Shown piece by piece: positions 41,328 to 48,345 of a stretch of DNA of 48,345 bases. Location of the stretch: NCBI GenBank assembly GCA_947449005.1, contig CANFPP010000012.1, positions 1 through 48,345 on the forward strand, given 5' to 3'. Made by a program: the position numbers and the translations under genes. The DNA is from Holosporales bacterium. GTDB taxonomy: Bacteria; Pseudomonadota; Alphaproteobacteria; Paracaedibacterales; CANFPP01. Below the pieces are notes generated by a model. It ran no database searches. It was not told where the DNA came from and was given only the letters and a program-made list of their open reading frames with translations. Positions within the stretch are counted from its first letter, which is position 1, and each line of letters opens with the position of its first letter.

Positions 41328-43552
41328 GAACAGTCATGAAAACAGCACGTATGAACGAGCAGGAAATAATAATGGAAAATTTTGAAACAAGAGAAGCGTT
41401 AAATCAGGTAAGTGAAAGTTTCAAAACAATTGCGCCCTTTTGGCCGCTTAAAAATCTAATCGCGGTAAATCCCCTGCAAGGTTTAGAAGACTTGCCCATA
41501 GAAGATGCCCTTAACATTGGCGCTGCCTATTTTGAACAAGCTGAACTTCCAGGGAAAATGGATGATGTGAATCGTGAAACCATTAAATGGCTGCAGGTTT
41601 TGTTTGATGATGGTCAGGCAAGTCTTCCTATGCCATTTAAAGAGTCGGGGCTCTATGCGGCATGGCGTCATCTAGCTGTTTATGATGCAAAACTGCATAA
41701 CAATAATGAACAAAAGATTAATTGGCTGAAAGCTTTGCCGCAAACAGCTGAGCAGGCCATTTCAACATGTCTGTTACGTCTTGGTCTAACCAAGAAGGAT
41801 CATGTACAATTCTTAACATTGATGCTAACTACGCTTCCGGGGTGGGCTGCACACATCAAATATCGTACCGAATGGACAGGTGTGGATTCGAACCATTTCC
41901 CAGTAAACCAGGCAGATTATTTAGCAATTAGGCTTGGTATCACCACGTTGCTATGGCCTGAATCAAAGGAATTACTTCTGTGGCATGAATGCGCTTTGGA
42001 AAAATCTAAAGCGGTCCCATGTGCGCTTGAAAAGATAACAACACTTGAAGACCCTTATCATCTGCCCTTGCTTGAAAAATTAGCTGCTCAAACATGTCAC
42101 GTTCCGCATACGCCAAAGGCACAGCTTGTATTTTGCATCGATGTGCGTTCTGAACCCTTTCGCAAAGCCTTAGAGGCAGCAGATGATTATCAAACCTTTG
42201 GTTTTGCTGGTTTCTTTGGCATTCCCGTCAAAATCACCGATACAGTAAAGGGCGAATCGTATGCGTCTTGTCCCGTTCTTCTTTCCCCAAAACATGAAGT
42301 CAAGGAAACCCCGTGTGACCATAAAAAGTGTGAGCATGTTTCCAAAGAATACGAACATCTTATTGGATTTAAAAGACTGTATCAATCCCTAAAATATAAC
42401 TTCACCACACCTTTCGCATTGGTGGAATCGCTTGGGCTTGCAAGCGGGATCTGGATGGGATTGCGCAGTTTTTCGCCTAAACTTGCTTCGCGATTAAAAA
42501 CGACTGTGACTGAAACCATAAGAAAACCCTATGAAGTTGCGCCCTCACTGGACGATATTACGCTTGCTGAACAATGTAGTTATGCACAAAATGCACTAAA
42601 CATGATGGGGCTAACCCACCATTTTGCCCCTATTGTTGTATTATGTGGACATAGAAGTTCAACACAAAATAACGCGTATGCGACGGGACTTGATTGCGGA
42701 GCCTGCGGTGGCAGGCACGGGGGCAGCAATGCAAAAATACTCGCGGCGATTCTAAATTGTTCAAAGGTTAGAGCGCATCTTCACAAAAATGGTATTGATA
42801 TTCCCGAAACAACTCGTTTTATTGCGGCTGAACATAATACAACGACAGATGAAATGACTATCTATGGCCATCAAGATTGCCCCGATATACAAAAGCTTAA
42901 GGAAGATTTAGAAACGGCCCAAATTACAAATAGCGCAACACGACTTGAAAGGATGCAAAAAGGAATCGCTGAAACCAAAGCTGCGTCAAAGACCAGATTG
43001 CGATCACAAGATTGGGCGCAAGTTCGTCCTGAATGGGGATTGGCGCGCAATGCCGCCCTTATTGTGGGGCCGCGTGAAATCACAGCTTCGCTTGACTTAG
43101 AAGGATGTTGTTTTCTGCATTCCTATGATTATACAAATGATCCTGAAGGCACGTCACTTACAACAATTTTAACAGCACCTATGGTTGTGGCGCAGTGGAT
43201 AAACGCACAGTATCTTTTTTCAACGATGAATAATGTAGCCTACGGTGGCGGCAGTAAAATTACCAAAAATATAACGGGTAAAATGGGGATTATGCAAGGC
43301 AACGCAAGTGACCTGATGACGGGTTTGCCATTGCAATCGGTCTATAGCAGCGATACGGAGGCTTATCATCAGACACTGCGATTAATGACAGTTGTCTATG
43401 CGCCGATGGATATGCTTGATTCAATTATCAAGGCGCAGCCGGTTTTACAAAAACTTTTTGGCAATGGTTGGGTAAAGCTGGCTTGCATTGAACCTAATAC
43501 GCGAAAAACCTATTTATTGAATAGAGATTTCACATGGCAAAGCATTCATTAA
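41324..43552 (+). CDS. dabA: DabA, zinc enzyme of DAB inorganic carbon uptake complex (DUF2309)
   Basis: A 742-residue protein of the PF10070/DUF2309 family. N terminus FWPLKNLIAVNPLQGLEDLP is typical. The zinc ligands and partner residues of the beta-carbonic-anhydrase-like site are all visible: Cys and Asp in LVFCIDVRSEPFRKALE, His in VVLCGHRSSTQNN and Cys in GLDCGACGGRHGGSNA. It couples proton flow through DabB to CO2 hydration and so accumulates bicarbonate. Start overlaps the dabB stop. Full length, all motifs intact, so the system is probably working. In heterotrophs such as Staphylococcus and Bacillus the homologs supply bicarbonate for biosynthesis. Confidence 0.93.
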   Translation: MRTVMKTARMNEQEIIMENFETREALNQVSESFKTIAPFWPLKNLIAVNPLQGLEDLPIEDALNIGAAYFEQAELPGKMDDVNRETIKWLQVLFDDGQASLPMPFKESGLYAAWRHLAVYDAKLHNNNEQKINWLKALPQTAEQAISTCLLRLGLTKKDHVQFLTLMLTTLPGWAAHIKYRTEWTGVDSNHFPVNQADYLAIRLGITTLLWPESKELLLWHECALEKSKAVPCALEKITTLEDPYHLPLLEKLAAQTCHVPHTPKAQLVFCIDVRSEPFRKALEAADDYQTFGFAGFFGIPVKITDTVKGESYASCPVLLSPKHEVKETPCDHKKCEHVSKEYEHLIGFKRLYQSLKYNFTTPFALVESLGLASGIWMGLRSFSPKLASRLKTTVTETIRKPYEVAPSLDDITLAEQCSYAQNALNMMGLTHHFAPIVVLCGHRSSTQNNAYATGLDCGACGGRHGGSNAKILAAILNCSKVRAHLHKNGIDIPETTRFIAAEHNTTTDEMTIYGHQDCPDIQKLKEDLETAQITNSATRLERMQKGIAETKAASKTRLRSQDWAQVRPEWGLARNAALIVGPREITASLDLEGCCFLHSYDYTNDPEGTSLTTILTAPMVVAQWINAQYLFSTMNNVAYGGGSKITKNITGKMGIMQGNASDLMTGLPLQSVYSSDTEAYHQTLRLMTVVYAPMDMLDSIIKAQPVLQKLFGNGWVKLACIEPNTRKTYLLNRDFTWQSIH

Positions 43553-44411
43553 AACCCCGGTCTGCCTATGCTGGAAAGTGCGTCGTGCTGATCACTAAGC
43601 ATGCCAAGTCGATTGCGATAGCCCCGCCGTTTTTTGACAAATTAAATACAGGTGTGTTGGAATGCGTCGTTGATACGGATCAGCTTGGCACGTTTTCTGG
43701 TGAGGTTGAACGTAAGGGAACTGCGCTTCAATGCGCTCGGAGAAAGTGTGAGTTGGCATTTGATCAGCTTGGCGATACGGTTGAGTTTGCTTTGGCAAGT
43801 GAGGGCAGCTTTGGACCACATCCATTTATTCCTTTCCTGCCGTGTGATCATGAAATTTTGTATTTTATTGATCGAAGACACGATTTTCATCTGCATGTGT
43901 CACAGGTCAGTGAAAAAACAAATTACCGAAAAGAATCGATCAATTCGTTGGAAGAATTATCGAAATTTGCGGATGCGGTTCAATTTCCATCGCATGCATT
44001 GATCCTGCGTCCGAATGACAGAGAAAAAAAACGCCAATATTTAAGGGCGTGAATTCTCAGCAAGAATTAGAGAAAGCATTTGAAGAATGCATGAAACAAT
44101 CGGCCAACGGAAACGTATGGGTAGAAACCGATATGCGTGCACAATTTAATCCATCCAGAATGGCCGTGATTAAAGAGCTAGGGGAAAAGCTGTCGGATAG
44201 ACTTGCGGTGCATTGCCCTGCATGCGACACCCCGGGGTGGGGTAAAGTGCGCGCAGAATCTGGTTTGCTCTGCACGTGGTGCAACTCAGAAACAAAGATT
44301 ACCAAACATGAAATTTTTGGCTGCACTCGATGTACTTATGAAGAAACGCATGAGCCTCCACATGGATTACAGTATGCGGATCCAGGAAATTGTGAATTTT
44401 GCAATCCGTAA
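43534..44411 (+). pseudogene. DUF6671-family protein split by a frameshift at an A8 tract
   Basis: The first frame (43534-44052) and the second (44049-44411) are consecutive halves of one protein. At 44024-44031 is a run of eight A; with nine, the frame reads NDREKKTPIFKGVNSQQELE and continues into EFEECMKQ-like helix, VWVETDMRAQFNPSRMAVIK and three Cys pairs (CPACDTPGWG, CTWC, GCTRC, then CEFCNP), a zinc-ribbon end typical of DUF6671. The family is a frequent companion of dabA genes. The 19-base overlap with dabA supports co-translation. The frameshift may be a sequencing error, a real mutation or be bypassed by polymerase slippage on the A tract. Function unknown. Confidence 0.75.
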
Positions 44412-44829
44412 GTGACTCATTTATGATTCATGGGAACATTTCTAAAACAATAAGCATAATTGATTAGGTAAAAGTTCCGTCACAAAACGAACTCGGCTGA
44501 AGTGGCGGCTGGTTACACGCTCCTTAACGGGAGGCCTTATTAACAAAAAAGACCAATGCTCCATAAAAACACTATTGACTCATTAGTTCCTCGCTTTTGT
44601 GAAGAAACATCTCTCTTAGGTGTTAAAAATACATTTCCCAATTACTTGGGGTTCGGGTGCAATTACTGATAGATATATATTGATGTTGATTTAAAAGAAC
44701 GCCAGAAATCCGCTAAAAACAAGCTTGTTCAAGAATAAGCGTAATTCCTACGAAACTTTATACCCCGTTATGTAGTTTTTGCCTAGAGTAGGCTATCCGA
44801 TTTACAAGCCTAATGATTAAGTAAAGAAG
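44412..44829. other. Intergenic region without supportable gene
   Basis: About 420 bases with no convincing open frame, RNA gene or repeat. It lies at the convergence of the DAB operon and the RNase III-domain gene, where terminators are expected, but I see no clear hairpin followed by T residues. Confidence 0.4.
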
Positions 44830-45777
44830 CTATTCTAGAAGACCTACGACTCGACATGTGTAGTAAGTCACATAAGCAGCTTCTGCATAACATCCCCAAT
44901 ATAGTAATTGCCCCACAGTTCCCGTTCCCATCTGGGAATACGCACCCATTGTCCCGGTCAAACAGCACAATCCTAAAAATGCATTCTTATAACAGTAATG
45001 TTGCTGTTCGTGAAACCTGTAAAGCTTATAATAATCAGGTTTTTTACTACTACCAAATAAGCCTCCCAAAATATCAAAGAATCCGTTAGCAGCAAGTGCT
45101 GTACCCGCACCTACTACAGCACCCGCCAACAAGGCTGTTTCTACATTACCACTATAATTAGAATTTCTGCTTCTGTTTCTCCTCTCAGGCATTAAAAAAG
45201 ACACATCTTCTTCCTGAGAAGTTCCATATCGACTTACTACTTGGCTTGAACGTAATGGTTTTATATCCAGCACAGAAACTATCAATTTACTTGCAGTTGG
45301 TGATATTTGATCATCCACACCAAAGTCAAGTTGCATAGCACCAACTAAAGCTTCAAACGCATCTGCCGCTATTGTTTCTCTATCACAACTTGGATTCGCT
45401 CTAACGTGGTGATCCAATCCTAATCTTTTGAATTGCTGAGCTAAATATTTGTTGTTTACTTTTGCTTGCACGCTACCATCAAGACTCCCAACATCTTTAC
45501 TAATATTAAATGTGCTGATTCCAACCACAGCATTGATAACTTTGTCTCCTAAAAATTCTAATTTTCTAAATCGACTTTTGGGATCCAAACTATGGTGAGT
45601 AAAAACGTCATATAGTAAAGAGGTATCTTGAAATTTATAACCTATTTTTTGATGTACTTGATGGGCAAGTACATCAAAATTTTTTGTATCACAAAAATCT
45701 TCATAACTCGATGAGGAAAAAGCACTATTAAAACCCTGAAATGCAATTATTAAAAAATAAAAAGAAAACTTTAACAT
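44830..45777 (-). CDS. Exported protein with an intact RNase III catalytic domain
   Basis: A 315-residue protein from the ATG at 45777, which has a strong GGAGG site six bases upstream. The start MLKFSFYFLIIAFQGFNSAF is a signal peptide. Residues about 38-170 form an RNase III domain with all four acidic metal-binding residues at the right spacing: E74 and D78 in RKLEFLGDKVINAVVG, D139 and E142 in AADAFEALVGAMQLDFG; VNNKYLAQQFKRLGL is also typical. There is no double-stranded RNA-binding domain; instead come a Ser/Arg-rich linker and a hydrophobic, Gly- and Cys/Tyr-rich C terminus (about 215-315) with two or three likely membrane helices. The usual cytoplasmic enzyme has neither signal nor membrane part. 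Role outside the cytoplasm is inference. Confidence 0.8.
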   Translation of the reverse strand: MLKFSFYFLIIAFQGFNSAFSSSSYEDFCDTKNFDVLAHQVHQKIGYKFQDTSLLYDVFTHHSLDPKSRFRKLEFLGDKVINAVVGISTFNISKDVGSLDGSVQAKVNNKYLAQQFKRLGLDHHVRANPSCDRETIAADAFEALVGAMQLDFGVDDQISPTASKLIVSVLDIKPLRSSQVVSRYGTSQEEDVSFLMPERRNRSRNSNYSGNVETALLAGAVVGAGTALAANGFFDILGGLFGSSKKPDYYKLYRFHEQQHYCYKNAFLGLCCLTGTMGAYSQMGTGTVGQLLYWGCYAEAAYVTYYTCRVVGLLE

Positions 45778-45842
45778 GACGAACCTCCGTATTATTACGG
45801 CTAAAAAATTATTTAGAATATACAGCATAAATTGATGGTGTA

Positions 45843-45935
45843 TATTCTAAATCTGAAAAATTAGATTTAACTAAAGAGGAATTAAGAGTTCTTCGAACAC
45901 TATCTGAACAGCTTCGTAAAGCTTATGGAGATTAA
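45843..45935 (+). pseudogene. HigB/RelE-like toxin, C-terminal remnant
   Basis: A frame without a start reads YSKSEKLDLTKEELRVLRTL and SEQLRKAYGD before a TAA, resembling the C terminus of HigB/RelE-type mRNA interferases (YAKNEK-DLT-EEL). The antitoxin remnant begins one base later. The toxin N terminus is absent; the exported RNase III gene begins in its place on the other strand. Confidence 0.5.
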
Positions 45936-45936
45936 T

Positions 45937-46256
45937 ATGGAAACAGCAACAGGACAAAGGTTAATTCACAATCTCTTCAAGAAGCCTTAGGACATGCACA
46001 AGGTAACACTGAAGTTGTTAGAACTTCACATGCTGAAAGAGTAGAAAAAATAAATCTTCCTGAAACTCTTGATATTAAAGAAATTAGAGAACATCTCAAA
46101 ATGTCTCAAGTTGAATTTTCTGCAAGATTTGGCATTAATTTGAGTACCTTAAGAAATTGGGAGTATGGTCGCCGTATCCCTGATTTAACAACTAAAACTT
46201 ACTTATATGCTATCTCACGTAATGCTGAGTTGGTGGAGAAAGCTTTATATTCTTAA
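45937..46256 (+). pseudogene. HigA-like antitoxin (XRE helix-turn-helix), frameshifted
   Basis: Starts METATGQRLI, then needs a one-base frameshift near 45966-45972 to continue as QSLQEALGHAQGNTEVV, LDIKEIREHLKMSQVEF, SARFGINLSTLRNWEYGRRI and a short C-terminal helix. The HTH region (MSQVEFSARFGINLSTLRNWE) is intact and could be made from an internal start, but the natural gene is broken. With the toxin tail upstream it is a dead higBA-type module. Confidence 0.7.
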
Positions 46257-46568
46257 CTTGTGATTTTCTTAACAGGGTTTGAAAAGTCAAAATGCCTTTG
46301 CTGTATTCTATTCATGTAAATTACAAAGGACGACACCCTTTCTTTCTAGGTTTAAAGAACAAAGGGATCTTCACTTGAGTAGTATTAGGAGCTCCCCTTA
46401 TCCCCCTTTGTTCTCCTCTCCGCCACAGCGGTGACATTTGAAAAGAATTAAGGAGGGGACATTTGAGCTTAACGGTGACAATGTGTGTAAGCCCCATTTA
46501 GAAATGTCGTGTTTCTGCTAGATAGAAATGTCGCCTTCGCACTATCAACTTAACCTTAGGTGCGAGAG
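46257..46568. mobile_element. Transposon-end debris
   Basis: GGGGACATTT-type sequences (46455-46464 region, reverse complement of the AAATGTCCCC end repeats seen at 33.5 kb) and two AAATGTCG-type repeats just before the transposase remnant (about 46501-46540) indicate the ends of two ISNCY-like elements side by side. No gene is supportable. Confidence 0.5.
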
Positions 46569-46877
46569 ATGAAGCCTTTAAGTCAAAAGGAAATGAATCG
46601 GTTAGAAGTTATGCAAAAACTTCTTTCCAGGCAATGGACACAAGAGAAAGCTGCATTATTTCTACGTATCCGCATTCGACAAGTGCAAAAACTTTTGTAT
46701 TGTTACCGCCGTCAAGGCCAAGATGCTTTGGTTTCCAAGAAACGTGGATATCCCGGTAATCACAGAATGCCTGACTCTGTGAAGCAATTAGCTGTTACCC
46801 TGATCAAGAGACATTATTCGGATTTTGGCCCTACCCTCGCCGCTGAGAAGCTATTTGAGAAGCACGGCAAGGGTTAG
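46569..46877 (+). pseudogene. ISNCY-type transposase, N-terminal remnant
   Basis: About 100 codons match the N-terminal helix-turn-helix part of the transposase at 33628-34698 in pattern: MNRLEVMQKLLSRQWTQEKA, RQVQKLLYCYRRQG and LVSKKRGYPGNHRMP correspond to LEIIQQLQKRE, RQIKRLLARY and LTSKKRGKPRNHQLP. The frame ends shortly after LAAEKLFEKHGKG; the DDE core is gone. It derives from a related but distinct element. Confidence 0.8.
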
Positions 46878-47141
46878 CTGTAACGAAGCAAAAGGCAGCG
46901 TTCTAATGCCCTCATTCCTTAACTTAATGGCATGCAGGTCTCCATGCACGGATACTGATTGGTTTTTCATTGGATTTTTCAACTATTATTATAATAAATA
47001 TGCTGTTATATTTACTATAATAAAAATATGGCTAATATTTTAGCTATTTTTCCAAATGCAAAAATATATTCTATCTAGCTGATTAAAAACAATTAATCAG
47101 CTTTAGTGTTAGGTAAAAAGTCATAATAAAGACATATCTTT

Positions 47142-48198
47142 ATGTTTTATATAAATAATAATGGATTTAATAGGTTATTAACTAATGGTAATAAAATTTT
47201 GAGAAATACTCCTTCACTAACCTCATCGCTTTTAAATATTTCCTTTTCATATAAATGGGCAATTTGGGGAATAGCAGCTTTATTTTATCTCTACGAATAT
47301 TTATTACGAGTGTCCCCAAGCGTTATGGCAGATGAATTAATGCGAGACTTCAATGTAGATACAGCAACATTAAGTCTCTTTAGTTCATATTATTACTACA
47401 CGTATGTGTTGTTTCAAATTCCATGTGGACTAATTGTTGACTGGTTAGGTCCTCGCAAAGTTATCACACTTTCTGCAGCACTATGTGCTATTGGAAGTTT
47501 TGTCTTTTCTCAAACCGACAGTATATTTGTAGCACAAGTTACTAGATTTATAATAGGAGCAGGATCCGCTTGTGTTTTCTTAAGCTGCGCAAAAATAATT
47601 ATAGATTGGTTTCCTGCTCATAAATTTGGCTTTATGATGGGCATTACTTCAGCCATAGGATCTTTGGGGTCAAGCTTGGGTGGGGTTTATCTTGCTTCCA
47701 GTTTAAAAACAAGTGGCTGGCGGAATTCTATATTAATCACAGCCTTAATAGGATTAATTATTACACTCGCTTCTTGGTTTATAATACGAGACAAAAACAG
47801 CACTAATCAAACACCAATTAACAACACTCAAATAACTTTCTTTGAGACGATTAAAATAGTTATTACAAATCCCCAAAACTGGCTAATGGGATTATGTGGT
47901 TGCTTCATGTATTTACCCATATCTGTTTTTGCAGAATTGTGGAGTATCCCCTATTTAAAACAAACATACTCTATAAGTAATTTTGAGTCTTCATTTGCTA
48001 ATACATTATTCTTCTTGGGATTAGCTATAGGATCTCCACTCGCAGCGTGCTTAGCTAGTAAACTTAATAATCATGTAAAAGTAATCTCCTGGTCTTCTCT
48101 TCTTTCCATGTGTCTTTTTATGATTATAATTTATATACCTAATATACCCTTAAATTTCACTTTTTCTTTTCTCTTTTTTCTTGGCGTTTGTGAAAGCG
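47142..48198 (+). pseudogene. MFS transporter, 3' end removed by IS30
   Basis: About 352 codons of a major facilitator superfamily transporter: FYLYEYLLRVSPSVMADELM at helix 1, the motif A loop GLIVDWLGPRKVITLSAAL, then RFIIGAGSACVFLSCAKIII, and helices up to about number 10. Members are about 420 residues, so the last two helices are missing. The frame enters the IS30 end at 48199 and stops at 48213-48215. This subgroup in intracellular bacteria often imports host metabolites, but no substrate can be named. Confidence 0.82.
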
Positions 48199-48345
48199 GC
48201 CGTGTTCTAAAATGAGGTGCAACGCATTAGAGTGTTTGTTGATAAGACAGGCACAGAAAGGCGTTGCAAATGAGAGAATACAAACAATTAGGATATGAAG
48301 AAAGAATAAAATTGGCAGCGCTTCGTCAATCGCAGTCATCACTAA
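48199..48345 (+). mobile_element. IS30-family element, 5' end (partial, runs off window)
   Basis: Exact reverse complement of the left window edge. The transposase frame starts at 48270 (MREYKQLGYEERIKLAALRQ) and runs off the end. Insertion truncates the MFS transporter gene. Since both window edges stop at nearly the same point within the same repeat, the window is probably an assembly contig broken at a multicopy IS. Confidence 0.85.

Noticed and set aside
41880..41900. GGATTCGAACC, like a tRNA T-arm on the minus strand
   Set aside because: Inside dabA in a conserved coding frame; no cloverleaf partner sequences.

Overview
The window is low-GC DNA of an alphaproteobacterium, most likely a host-associated member of the Holosporales/Paracaedibacter or Rickettsiales-like lineages. 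The evidence is an alphaproteobacterial core block (bamD-recN-ligA, gpmI-envC-ctpA, stand-alone coxC), many decaying genes and insertion-sequence remnants, and several secreted or eukaryote-like proteins. The placement is inference; there is no rRNA or other marker in the window. I found no tRNA, rRNA or CRISPR array.

Layout. Positions 1-146 and 48199-48344 are a perfect inverted repeat: both are the start of the same IS30-like element, pointing outward. One copy has removed the start of a secreted trypsin-like protease (147-1577), the other truncates an MFS transporter (47142-48198). At 1.6-2.4 kb are two tandem small secreted paralogs. From 2.4 to 12.2 kb is a minus-strand housekeeping run: bamD, recN, ligA, an ArnT-like glycosyltransferase, gpmI, an EnvC-like activator and ctpA. 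Divergent from it is coxC. From 13.3 to 15 kb is accessory DNA with remnants of a tyrosine recombinase and an AbiE-like toxin-antitoxin locus.

The main result lies at 14.9-20.5 kb: a lasso peptide gene cluster. A minus-strand operon encodes a B protein (RRE plus leader peptidase, 19199-19942), a C protein (asparagine-synthetase-like cyclase, 17418-19202) and a D protein (ABC exporter, 15727-17412). Three short genes encode precursors that share a 43-residue leader ending in Thr-Arg, followed by a core with Gly1 and Glu8. One precursor (20203-20391) leads the operon; two more (15073-15252 and 15411-15590) lie at its far end on the opposite strand. The first and last precursor genes and their upstream regions form a gapless 271-bp inverted repeat flanking the B-C-D genes.

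From 20.5 to 33.5 kb are IS6-family remnants, a FYVE zinc-finger protein, a frameshifted Hcp gene, a 1308-residue membrane protein combining FAD-dependent oxidoreductase, leucine-rich and TIR-like regions, a decaying thiD-tenA fusion, and a two-gene operon of an exported Panacea/Sel1-like protein and an exported ComEC-like metallo-beta-lactamase-fold protein. After a truncated ISNCY-type transposase (33.6-34.7 kb) comes a light/redox module: an SDR, an FeS-type photolyase, a renalase-like flavoprotein and a SOUL protein. A LysR regulator is divergent from a DAB-type inorganic carbon uptake operon (dabB, dabA, and a DUF6671 gene split at an A8 tract). The right end holds an exported RNase III-domain protein, HigBA-like remnants and another transposase remnant.
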